DNA of 64,000 nucleotides, from positions 1-64,000 of the forward strand of contig JBEKDK010000019.1 of assembly GCA_050014395.1 (NCBI GenBank), written 5' to 3'. The DNA is from DASPOJ01 sp050014395 (GTDB lineage Bacteria > Acidobacteriota > Terriglobia > Acidiferrales > UBA7541). The notes under the pieces were generated by a model. That model was not told the origin of the DNA. It did no database searches and was given only the letters and a program-made list of their open reading frames with translations. Position numbers and translations under genes: made by a program. Positions 22,685 to 31,111 of this stretch are shown one piece after another; within the stretch, counting starts at the first letter, position 1; each line of letters starts with the position of its first letter.

Positions 22685-25327
22685 ATGACTGAACTTATGG
22701 GCGTCAGACGGCTCAGTTTATCGTTGCTGGCGGCGGTGGTGTTTTTCTGCTCGCCAGCGTGCCGGGCCCAGACGAGCAGCTCCGAGCAGCCCACCCCAAC
22801 CAGTACTGTCTCGCCCAACAATTATGAGATCCAACAAACGGTTGAGGTTGGCTATCGGTCAGACTGGATTGGCGGGAATCAGGATACGTACGACACGTTC
22901 GTGGATCTGGCCTCCGGCCCGCGTTTGCTCGATTACACGTTGGACATGAGGTCCATCAACCACCAGGGGCTTCTGTTCGACAATCTGAACTTCAGCAACT
23001 TCGGGTATGGCGGCGATCCCAACGACGTCTCGCGCCTGCGGATCGGCAAGAACAAGTTGTACGACTTTAGTGCGATGTTCCGCCGCGACAAATATTTCTG
23101 GGACTACAGCCTGCTGGCGAATCCATTAAATCCAGTCCCGTTCACGGCGTCCGCGACGATGCCTGCGTTTGCCTCTACCGAGTCGCCGCATTCGCTCGAC
23201 CTCGTGCATCGCATGCAGGATTACGACTTGACGCTCTTGCCGCAGTCCCGCGTGCGTTTCCGGCTGGGATATTCGCGCTACGTGAGCGAAGGGCCTGCAC
23301 TCACTACGGAAGACGCCACCGACGAAATCCTGATGGCGCAGGATTTCCGGATGACGACGAACGCGTATCGCATCGGCGTGGATTTCAAAATTCTGAAGAG
23401 GACGACACTCTCCTACGATCAGTTCCTTGAATACAACAAGAACGACACGAGCGACTCGCTGGCGAGCACGCCATTTCTAGTCCAAACAAGCCAGTTCCCC
23501 GGCACAGTGCCCGTGAGTTTGGGGATCAACTGGTACTATCCCCCTACTGCTGCGACCACCCCTTGCGCGGCGCCGCTTCTCGCCACAGGTTACGTAAACA
23601 ACAGCAGTGCTTCCACGAGTTGCAAGATCGTGGCGTCCTATACGAGGACCGCCCCGACGCGGAATTTCATGCCCATCGAGCGGCTGAGCTTTCAATCGAC
23701 CTCTATCCCCAGGTTTGAAATGTCCGGTTCGGCCAGCTACAGCAACAGCAACAATTCCGCACCGAATCTGTACGATTCCATAAACGAATGGACGGCCTCC
23801 ACGACAAGCCAGGTTCGTGACTCCATCGTTTCAGGTCCGGCCGACGCCAAGGAAATCTTTGTGCACGCGAATTGGTCCGGCATTTATTCGTTGATCCCAA
23901 AAATCCGGATCGTCGATTCCGTGAATTACGATCACTGGCAAAATCCTGGATACAATAATCAGACGACCACGGATGTATTCGCCACGGCTGCCCCGACCGG
24001 GTCAGGGGCTACCGGTATATTGCTGCCCCAAGCGCAGTTTGCACCGCTGGTTGCCGGCGGATCGACATTTGCCAGCATCTGCCCGAGCCCCTACACCGCG
24101 CTCACCTGCCCGCAGCACAGCAGCAGTGCGGCCGCAGACGCCGCAGACACTTTGAGTTCGGAGTTTGCGGGGCAAAGATTGGTCTCGGACACCTTGCAGC
24201 TCGAAGGAGATATCACGAGCCGCATCACCGCTCGAATCGGTTATCTTTATGAGAGCAGACAAATCGGCAACTACTTCGCCAGTCAAACGTTGAGCGATAT
24301 CTATTACCCCGGCGCGACCACCGGGGGCACGGCGGCGAACGATTATTTTGCGGCGCGCGGAAGTTGCCCATATACCTCGGGAACGACGACGTTTAACCCC
24401 GCGGCTGGTGGTGCATGCACCCAGAATGCGGACGGCTCAGTCACATGGGCTGCTTCCGCTTCCACGATAGGTTCGGCCTTTAATGTGCCGCGCACGATTT
24501 CCACGATCGACGAACAGGTCGGTCTGGCCGGCGTGACGTGGCGGCCGATGGACACGTTGCAGATCAGCAGCGATTTCGAATTCGGATATAACAGCTATTC
24601 GTATACGCGAGTTTGGCCGCGGCAAATCCAAAGCTACAAGGTTCACGTAAGTTATAGACCCCGGACCTGGGCGACCTTGGACGGCGCGGTGGATATTCAC
24701 GAGAACCGCGACAACGTCTATCAGGTGGACAATGCCGAGCACGGCCGGACGTACAGTTTTGACCTCACGCTGACGCGAAGTACCAAGCTGACCTACACTC
24801 TCGGATACAACTACACGGATATCTATTTGCAGACGTTCATCTGCTTCGACGACACTTTCGGGACAATGACGAACGTCCCTGGCGGCATGGGCTTGCCGAC
24901 ATTTGCAAGCTGCCCCATCACCAACACGACGTCGAACAACAATCAGAGCGCCCTGGCGTTCTATACGAACCAACAGAATTACGTGTACAGCGACGTGGTC
25001 TGGAAACCGGTGAATCGAGTGACGATTGGCTTCGGATACGTCTCGACATTTGCCAACGGCAATACGCTGCAACTGGATCCGCTGGAACCTGCCGGCACGC
25101 TGGACTTCAATTATCAGAAGCCGTTCGCTACGATCCAAATCGACCTTCACAAGGGGCTAAGTTACAAGACGACGTGGAACTATTACGGATACAACTCGAA
25201 ATCACCGATGAACACCAGCATCCCCATCATGAACGGGACTGCCAGCGGGACGTACTCACTTGAGCCGATCCCGGCGCCAGATTTCAATGGCAGCACCGCA
25301 ACATTCGCACTTCGCTATGCATTTTGA
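22685..25327 (+). CDS. MtrB/PioB-like outer membrane porin paired with the decaheme cytochrome
   Basis: An 880-residue beta-barrel protein. The signal peptide (LSLSLLAAVVFFC...CRAQ) is followed by long stretches of alternating residues with aromatic girdles and ends in FALRYAF, the terminal Phe expected for BAM-inserted barrels. The length is a little above MtrB (about 700) with extra Ser/Thr/Gly-rich loops holding Cys pairs. The frame opens at 22583, directly after the cytochrome stop, but the ATG at 22685 or 22697 gives a proper signal peptide. Identification rests on barrel features plus position behind an MtrA-like gene; the pair would make a transmembrane electron conduit. Confidence 0.78.
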   Translation: MTELMGVRRLSLSLLAAVVFFCSPACRAQTSSSEQPTPTSTVSPNNYEIQQTVEVGYRSDWIGGNQDTYDTFVDLASGPRLLDYTLDMRSINHQGLLFDNLNFSNFGYGGDPNDVSRLRIGKNKLYDFSAMFRRDKYFWDYSLLANPLNPVPFTASATMPAFASTESPHSLDLVHRMQDYDLTLLPQSRVRFRLGYSRYVSEGPALTTEDATDEILMAQDFRMTTNAYRIGVDFKILKRTTLSYDQFLEYNKNDTSDSLASTPFLVQTSQFPGTVPVSLGINWYYPPTAATTPCAAPLLATGYVNNSSASTSCKIVASYTRTAPTRNFMPIERLSFQSTSIPRFEMSGSASYSNSNNSAPNLYDSINEWTASTTSQVRDSIVSGPADAKEIFVHANWSGIYSLIPKIRIVDSVNYDHWQNPGYNNQTTTDVFATAAPTGSGATGILLPQAQFAPLVAGGSTFASICPSPYTALTCPQHSSSAAADAADTLSSEFAGQRLVSDTLQLEGDITSRITARIGYLYESRQIGNYFASQTLSDIYYPGATTGGTAANDYFAARGSCPYTSGTTTFNPAAGGACTQNADGSVTWAASASTIGSAFNVPRTISTIDEQVGLAGVTWRPMDTLQISSDFEFGYNSYSYTRVWPRQIQSYKVHVSYRPRTWATLDGAVDIHENRDNVYQVDNAEHGRTYSFDLTLTRSTKLTYTLGYNYTDIYLQTFICFDDTFGTMTNVPGGMGLPTFASCPITNTTSNNNQSALAFYTNQQNYVYSDVVWKPVNRVTIGFGYVSTFANGNTLQLDPLEPAGTLDFNYQKPFATIQIDLHKGLSYKTTWNYYGYNSKSPMNTSIPIMNGTASGTYSLEPIPAPDFNGSTATFALRYAF

Positions 25328-25387
25328 AATGGTGTGAGGCGGCGCAATCAGGATGCACTCACTATTGGCAATCATTTAGGGGGCAAG

Positions 25388-25729
25388 ATGATTCGTGCAA
25401 ACGTTACGGTAACTCGAGCAGGGCTCCTGATGATTATCGCCCTGTGCCTATTAACGCCGCTGCACGCACAAGATGCGGCGGCAACGTTCAAGGCCAAATG
25501 CTCCGTGTGCCACGCCGCCGACGGCAGCAGCAATAGCGCCATGGGAAAGCAATTGGGCGCGAAGGACCTGCGCTCCGCAGAAGTGCAGAAGCAGACCGAC
25601 CCACAGTTAAACGCGACCATAACGAACGGCATGGGCGGCGGGAAAATGCCGGCCTACAAGGGCAAACTGACGGACGTGCAGATCAAGGATCTCGTCACTT
25701 ACGTACGAAGTCTGGCCAAGAAGCCATAG
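25388..25729 (+). CDS. small monoheme cytochrome c
   Basis: A 113-residue periplasmic class I cytochrome. A signal peptide ends near HAQ; the heme site is CSVCH, and the Met ligand lies in GGGKMPAYKGKL. AGGGGGCAAG precedes the ATG. It closes the conduit operon and most likely shuttles electrons between the inner membrane complexes and the decaheme protein. It is closely similar to the cytochrome at 29051, including long identical stretches in the C-terminal half. Confidence 0.9.
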   Translation: MIRANVTVTRAGLLMIIALCLLTPLHAQDAAATFKAKCSVCHAADGSSNSAMGKQLGAKDLRSAEVQKQTDPQLNATITNGMGGGKMPAYKGKLTDVQIKDLVTYVRSLAKKP

Positions 25730-25802
25730 ACTAAGCAGTCGAACATCCGCGCACTGCGGTTAAAACTTCCACTCGAATGCTTCCTGATTTCTGCGTGCGG
25801 AT

Positions 25803-27086
25803 CTATTCGTGCGAAGGCGTCTCCAATTTCCGGATCAGGAACGCGATGCCGATCAGCACAAGCAGCGAAATGCCGAGTGAAACAAAAAGTCCCTTGCGGC
25901 GGTAGGAGCGCTCTGCCAAGGCCGCCAGACCGGCCTGATAGGTCTGCTGCGCGACTTTCATGCTGGCCTGGACGTCCACATCCACCTGAGCGGTCTGAAC
26001 GCTGTGAATCGCCACGCGCGCCTTCATCAAATCGTCGCGGGCGTCGGCCAATTGCAGTTTGGGCTGCGCCACTTCCATTCCGTAAAGTTCGGCGCGATTT
26101 AGAATGGCGTCCGATCGGGCGATCGTCGAATCCAGATTCACCAGTTGGTCGTGCATAGCGCCGGCCGCTTCAAATCCAGGGTCGCCGGCTGAATGGCATT
26201 TCAAACAGACGGCGCCATCGCCCGTGCCGATCATGGCGTCGGTGGGATGCTGAATTCCATGGTTCGAGTGGCACGTGATGCAGCCGGGAAAGCCCAGAGA
26301 ATCGAAGGCCTCCTTGTGCGGGCTGGAGTCAAATAGCTGCGCTTGAAAGACGTGGCAGGTTGAGCAGACATTGACCACGGATTTCACGCCCGGCGGCGCG
26401 GCGCCGTGGCTGCCATGGCATGTGGTGCAGGTGGGCGCGCTCAAATCGCCGCGGTCGATAAGCGCGGCGTGATGGACGCTCGAGTTGTAGAGCGCGAACT
26501 GGTCGGTGGGAATCTTGTACGGCTTCATGTACGCCGCGTCCGCGTGGCACCGCGAGCAGGTCGTCGCCACGTTTGTGGGATAGACGTGGGCGCGCGGATC
26601 GTTCGGCGGCATGATGTCATGCACGCCGTGGCAATCGACGCACACCGCGACTTTGTCATCGCCTTTGGCGAGCATCTTCCCGTGAACGCTCGTCAGATAC
26701 TGCGCAAGCTGGTCGGTGCGAAGTGAAGGATCGAAGCCGCGCATGTAGGCCGAGTCGGCATGGCACTTGGCGCAGAACGCTGGGATGGCCTTGCGTTCAG
26801 GTTTCCCTTTGAATCCCGCGGCCTTGCTCATGGCCTTGTCCATGTCGTCCGCAGTGGGGTCGCCGCCGTGACAACTGACGCACGTGATGCCCTTCTGCGC
26901 GTGGATGCCGGCCGCGTACTCGTCCGGATTTACGTGGAGCGGATCGTCAAGCTGCGAGTGGCACGCGATGCATGTGTTTTTCGCTTGCGAGAAGGCAGCG
27001 GCAGGCGAGAGGAGAAGCAGGGCGGCGCAGATCAGCAGCGGCGCGAAAAGTACGCGGCTCACGGCGCCATTATCGTCTGGATGCAT
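25803..27086 (-). CDS. nonaheme c-type cytochrome with C-terminal membrane anchor
   Basis: A 427-residue protein with signal peptide (FAPLLICAALLLLSPAAAFS), nine CxxCH sites (CIACH, CVSCH, CAKCH, CVDCH, CSRCH, CTTCH, CSTCH, CITCH, CLKCH), then a coiled helical region and a C-terminal transmembrane helix (SLGISLLVLIGIAFLI). It therefore faces the periplasm and is held in the inner membrane by its tail. The ATG at 27086 has GGGGCAAGCAA before it; an ATG at 27158 is also in frame, and the frame runs on into the cytochrome b gene without meaning. In a bc-type complex it would replace cytochrome c1 as electron acceptor. Confidence 0.85.
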   Translation of the reverse strand: MHPDDNGAVSRVLFAPLLICAALLLLSPAAAFSQAKNTCIACHSQLDDPLHVNPDEYAAGIHAQKGITCVSCHGGDPTADDMDKAMSKAAGFKGKPERKAIPAFCAKCHADSAYMRGFDPSLRTDQLAQYLTSVHGKMLAKGDDKVAVCVDCHGVHDIMPPNDPRAHVYPTNVATTCSRCHADAAYMKPYKIPTDQFALYNSSVHHAALIDRGDLSAPTCTTCHGSHGAAPPGVKSVVNVCSTCHVFQAQLFDSSPHKEAFDSLGFPGCITCHSNHGIQHPTDAMIGTGDGAVCLKCHSAGDPGFEAAGAMHDQLVNLDSTIARSDAILNRAELYGMEVAQPKLQLADARDDLMKARVAIHSVQTAQVDVDVQASMKVAQQTYQAGLAALAERSYRRKGLFVSLGISLLVLIGIAFLIRKLETPSHE

Positions 27087-27163
27087 TTGCTTGCCCCGCG
27101 AATCATCACGCGGCTGCAACAGGTTCTCCTGCATTCGGCATTGGCCCGCCAAATTCATCACGA

Positions 27164-28249
27164 TCACTTCGCCAGATACGCGTACACCGTCATGCCCACG
27201 ACATACATCAGCGCAAACACCCCGGCTCCCGCAACCCACCTGCTGCCGCGGCCCTGCTTGCCCTGATCGAAAAAGGGAAGCAGCGTCCAGACGGCCGCGG
27301 CGAGTCCGAACGCCAGAATGCCGAGAACGTCCCCGGGAATGGCCAGAAATTTGGAGGGCAGAAGCTTCAACGTCTGGAACATGAACATGAAATACCATTC
27401 TGGCCTGATGCCCGCCGGCGCGGAAGCGAATAGGTCCGCTTTGGCTCCCAATTCCCAGGGTTTGAATGCGGCCAGCGTCCCCAAAATGGCCAGCGCGACG
27501 TACCAAGCCATCAATTCGCGCAGGAAAAAATTGGGGAAGAATCGGACTTCGTGCACTTTTGCGGGATTGGCTGTCCATTCCGCGTCGATCTTGGGCGGCA
27601 CGCTCATGCCGAAGCGCTGGACAAGCCATAAATGCAGACCGATGAGCATCGTCGCCAATCCGGGGAGAATCGCGACATGGATGCCGAAGAAACGCGTCAG
27701 CGTCGCGCCCGTGACGTCTTCGCCGCCGCGCAGAAAAATCAGCAACCAGTGGCCCATCAGCGGGACTTGCCCGGTGATGTCCGTGCCAACCTTGGTTGCG
27801 GAGACGGAGAGCGTGTTCCACGGCAGCAAATAGCCGCTGAACCCAAAGCCGAGAACCAGGAAGAGCAGAATCATTCCGCTCAGCCAGGTCAATTCACGTG
27901 GCTTGCGATACGATTTCAGGAAAAACACGCTGAACATGTGCGCGATCGCCGTCAAAATCATGACGTTCGCGCCCCAAGCATGGATCGAGCGGATCAGCCA
28001 GCCAAAACGCACCTGCGTCATGATGTACTGCACGCTTTCAAACGCGCCGTCGGGGCTCGGGCGGTAATAAAGCAGCAGGAGGATTCCGGTGACAACCTGA
28101 ATTCCGAACAGGAACAGCGTCATCCCGCCAAGAAAATAGAAGTAGGAAAAGCGATGCTGCGGAACCGTTTTGTGCCGGACGAAGGTGACAATCTGATCCC
28201 ATCCAAAACGCTCGTCGAGCCAATTGCGCAGGTTGGACGCGGTTCCCAT
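27164..28249 (-). CDS. cytochrome b subunit of a bc-type quinol oxidising complex
   Basis: A 361-residue integral membrane protein with about eight transmembrane helices. Heme b ligands are visible as paired histidines in SIHAWGAN/AHMFSVF and GIHVAILPG/GLHLWLV. The quinol site motif PEWY is present (GIRPEWYFMF). The single polypeptide combines the b6-like and subunit IV-like parts. Its ATG follows the Rieske stop without a gap, and the nonaheme gene follows, so the three form one operon for a quinol:multiheme cytochrome oxidoreductase. Confidence 0.93.
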   Translation of the reverse strand: MGTASNLRNWLDERFGWDQIVTFVRHKTVPQHRFSYFYFLGGMTLFLFGIQVVTGILLLLYYRPSPDGAFESVQYIMTQVRFGWLIRSIHAWGANVMILTAIAHMFSVFFLKSYRKPRELTWLSGMILLFLVLGFGFSGYLLPWNTLSVSATKVGTDITGQVPLMGHWLLIFLRGGEDVTGATLTRFFGIHVAILPGLATMLIGLHLWLVQRFGMSVPPKIDAEWTANPAKVHEVRFFPNFFLRELMAWYVALAILGTLAAFKPWELGAKADLFASAPAGIRPEWYFMFMFQTLKLLPSKFLAIPGDVLGILAFGLAAAVWTLLPFFDQGKQGRGSRWVAGAGVFALMYVVGMTVYAYLAK

Positions 28250-28714
28250 CTATGCGTTCCGCTGCCTCTGAACGTAGATTTCATCGCCCTTCAACATCAC
28301 GCCGAAGCTTTCCAGAGGCCGCGGAGGTGGCCCGCTGATGTTGCGGCCGTCCACGTCATAAGTGCCGTTGTGGCAAGCGCACCACACTTCGCGCAAATCG
28401 GAGCGGTACTGCACTGTGCAGCCCAGGTGCGTGCACACGGCGGAGAGGGCGTGATAATTCCCATCTGAAGTCAGGATCAGGAGCGCGGGGCGGCTGCCAA
28501 AGGGGAAGATTTTCCCGGTGTTGGGTTTCAGATCGCCGACATGCCCGGCAAGAACTAAATCCGAACCGAGTTCGGCTTGCTTCGGGGGGATCACGTAACG
28601 CAAAACAGGATAAAGAAACGAGATCAGCGACGCGACGACGCTGATCCCCAGGAAGGTTTCGAGAAAGCCGCGCCGCTCCGGCTTGCTAGGATCATTCGAG
28701 TTGGATTTCTGCAA
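28250..28714 (-). CDS. Rieske iron-sulfur protein
   Basis: A 154-residue Rieske protein. The twin-arginine type N-terminus (ERRGFLETFLG) leads a single membrane anchor (SVVASLISFLYPVLRYV), and the [2Fe-2S] ligands lie in CTHLGC and CACHNG. The TTG at 28714, with GGAG seven bases before it, is the best start; the longer open frame upstream has no Rieske features. It passes electrons from quinol at cytochrome b to the attached cytochrome. It is the first gene of the operon running leftwards. Confidence 0.9.
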   Translation of the reverse strand: MQKSNSNDPSKPERRGFLETFLGISVVASLISFLYPVLRYVIPPKQAELGSDLVLAGHVGDLKPNTGKIFPFGSRPALLILTSDGNYHALSAVCTHLGCTVQYRSDLREVWCACHNGTYDVDGRNISGPPPRPLESFGVMLKGDEIYVQRQRNA

Positions 28715-29050
28715 CCCTATTCTCCACGCGCTCGGAAGTTCCAATCGACGGCCTATTCGGGTGCGATGATTTTGCGTCTGCCCGTGGCCCGTCCGGCTCG
28801 GCCATCGTACGCTTCCCCTGCACGCGACACAATGCATTTGCCATCTCAGCAGACCGCGACGAAGTGTTCTGGAAACACTGCGGATATGATGACCACGGAG
28901 TTGCGAGTTCGATCGGACTGGCGCTGATTCCACTTCAAGATTTCAACAGAAACAACCTAACATTCTCGTTTCGTTATTCGTTCCAAGTGGAATAGAATGC
29001 CCGCTGGCGGGTATGCGCCGTTGATGACAGACCGAAGGGGGTAGCGCACG
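28715..29050. other. divergent promoter region between two cytochrome operons
   Basis: The 336-base gap between the leftward Rieske operon and the rightward cytochrome gene must hold promoters for both. I see no TGTGA-N6-TCACA pair here, unlike at the three sites further left. A small hairpin CCCGC-TGG-CGGG lies near 29000-29012. Nothing else stands out. Confidence 0.4.
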
Positions 29051-29389
29051 ATGATTGGTTCCGTGGTTCGGCGAATCGGGAGTGCAATTCTTTTGGCCTT
29101 GCTGGCGCTGGCTGTGAGCGGCACGCTGCGCGCGCAGGATGGACCGACGCTCTATAAGACCAAGTGCGTCGCGTGCCATGCCGCCGACGGCAGCGGCAGC
29201 ACATCGATGGGAAAGGCCATGGGCGTGAAGGACCTGCGTTCCGATGACGTGCAGAAGCAGACCGACGCGCAATTGAATGCCACCATCACGAACGGCATGG
29301 GCGGCGGGAAAATGCCGGCGTACAAGGGCAAGCTGACGGACGATCAAATCACAGAACTCGTCAAATTCATCCGCTCCCTTAAGAAGTAG
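29051..29389 (+). CDS. small monoheme cytochrome c, paralog of the one at 25388
   Basis: A 112-residue class I cytochrome with a signal peptide ending near LRAQ, heme site CVACH and Met ligand in GGGKMPAYKGKL. The last 70 residues, and much of the DNA, match the protein at 25388 closely; the signal peptide and linker differ. AAGGGGGTAGCGCACG precedes the ATG. Its place before the ImcH-like and CbcL-like genes suggests that it carries electrons from these to the outer membrane conduit. Confidence 0.9.
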   Translation: MIGSVVRRIGSAILLALLALAVSGTLRAQDGPTLYKTKCVACHAADGSGSTSMGKAMGVKDLRSDDVQKQTDAQLNATITNGMGGGKMPAYKGKLTDDQITELVKFIRSLKK

Positions 29390-29517
29390 CTTCGGCGAAA
29401 GCGCCAAACAAGCGGCGGAACGCCGGCGCGCGCCGCAATCTCGATTATTTCTGAGGCAGTAAGTCGCGGGCGATCGGCTTGCGCCGGCGACCAGGAAGAT
29501 TGTCCCATCTCTTCTCT

Positions 29518-30966
29518 ATGAGTCTTCTCGAACGAATCGGCCCATGGTTTCGTCCCGCGGCTTACTTGGGCCGCAATCGCCTAACGCTTGCGGGAGCCGT
29601 CCTCACCACCAGCTCCGCGGTTACGCTGATCAGTTTCTGGCTATTGGATATCGTGGTTGGGGGCACGATCAACCCGTACATCGGCCTGATCTTCTTGCTG
29701 ATTCTCCCTGGAATATTCGTAATTGGACTTTTGCTGATGCCGATCGGCGTGCTGTGGCGCCGGATGGGCCTCGTGAAGGCCGGAAAACTTCCAGCGATCT
29801 ATCCGAGAGTCGATTTGTCGATGTCTGCCGTGCGGCACGCGGTGTTCTGGGTGGGAGGGCTGACGCTGGCAAACGTGATCATATTCAGCGTGGCATCCTA
29901 TCGCGGTGTGGAGTACATGGACTCGGCGAAATTCTGCGGGCAAACCTGCCACACGGTGATGCAACCTGAGTTCACGGCGTACGAAAATTCGTCGCATCAG
30001 CGCGTGGCGTGCGTGGAATGCCACATCGGCCCCGGGGCATCGTGGTTTGTGCGGTCCAAACTCTCGGGGCTTCGCCAGGTTTACGCCGTAACGTTCCATA
30101 CATATGAGCACCCGATTCCGACGCCGGTGGCGCAGCTGCGGCCGTCGCGCGAAACGTGCGAGCAGTGCCATTGGCCGCAGGTGTTCACCGGCAATAAGCT
30201 GGTGGTGATCCGGAAGTTCAACGAGGACGAGCAGAACACCGAAGTGACTACGGTGCTGCTGCTAAAAATTGGCGGGCGCACGTGGAACGGCGCGGTGGGA
30301 ATCCACGGCGCGCATCTGGACACCAAGGCGCCGATCGAATACATTTCCACCGATCGCCAGCGGCAGACCATCGCGCAGGTGAGTTACACGGACATCGCGG
30401 GCCAGCGCACGGTCTTCACGGCGACGGACACCAATCCAACTGCCGCGCAACTTGCAGCCGGCGAACATCGAACCATGGACTGCATCGATTGCCACAATCG
30501 GCCTACCCATACATTTCAGTTGCCGGAAAGCGCTATCAACCAGGTAATGGCACAAGGCGGGATCAGCCCCGATTTGCCGTATATCAGGAAAGAAGCGGTG
30601 CAAGTGCTCAAGGTGAATTACCCGGATCGAGAAACAGCCGCGCGGCAAATCGCAGCGGCACTGGATAATTTCTACCAGGCGTATTATCCCGACGTGTACC
30701 GCGATAAGCGGGCGCTGCTGGACACGGCCATCGGTCAAGTGCAAGCAGCCTATGACCGCAACGTTTTCCCGGCGATGAATGTGACCTGGGGCACTTATCC
30801 CAACAACTTGGGCCACATGGATTTTCCGGGATGCTTCCGTTGCCACGATGGCAGCCATACCAGCGCCGACGGCAAGACGATCCCGAACGATTGCGACACC
30901 TGCCACACGATTCTCGCGGTGGAAGAACCAAATCCGAAAGTGCTGGCCGATTTAGGCGTGAACTAG
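29518..30966 (+). CDS. ImcH-like inner membrane multiheme cytochrome (NapC/NrfH lineage)
   Basis: A 482-residue protein with three N-terminal transmembrane helices (about residues 20-45, 52-78 and 105-130) and a periplasmic part with six heme sites: one unusual CGQTCH (CX3CH) followed by CVECH, CEQCH, CIDCH, CFRCH and CDTCH. The first site and its VMQPEFTAYENSSH surroundings correspond to the NapC/NrfH quinol site. Size and layout resemble Geobacter ImcH, a quinol dehydrogenase used with high-potential acceptors. The ATG at 29518 is preferred over the GTG-side extension at 29479. The next gene starts about 145 bases later. Confidence 0.85.
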   Translation: MSLLERIGPWFRPAAYLGRNRLTLAGAVLTTSSAVTLISFWLLDIVVGGTINPYIGLIFLLILPGIFVIGLLLMPIGVLWRRMGLVKAGKLPAIYPRVDLSMSAVRHAVFWVGGLTLANVIIFSVASYRGVEYMDSAKFCGQTCHTVMQPEFTAYENSSHQRVACVECHIGPGASWFVRSKLSGLRQVYAVTFHTYEHPIPTPVAQLRPSRETCEQCHWPQVFTGNKLVVIRKFNEDEQNTEVTTVLLLKIGGRTWNGAVGIHGAHLDTKAPIEYISTDRQRQTIAQVSYTDIAGQRTVFTATDTNPTAAQLAAGEHRTMDCIDCHNRPTHTFQLPESAINQVMAQGGISPDLPYIRKEAVQVLKVNYPDRETAARQIAAALDNFYQAYYPDVYRDKRALLDTAIGQVQAAYDRNVFPAMNVTWGTYPNNLGHMDFPGCFRCHDGSHTSADGKTIPNDCDTCHTILAVEEPNPKVLADLGVN

Positions 30967-31111
30967 TACCGTTCCAACTACATTGTGCATACTTGATGGA
31001 TTCCGCCGCGGCGCGCAGCGTTGGAAACGATGCGCGGGCACGCGCGCGGCAAAAACTCGGAATGGCACGTTCATCGCTAAGGAGATGCACGCGAGATCCG
31101 CGAGCGATCGA

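Noticed and set aside
27087..27821. N-terminal extension of the nonaheme cytochrome into the cytochrome b gene
   Set aside because: The open frame overlaps cytochrome b in another frame and shows no protein-like features; the signal peptide starts near 27086.
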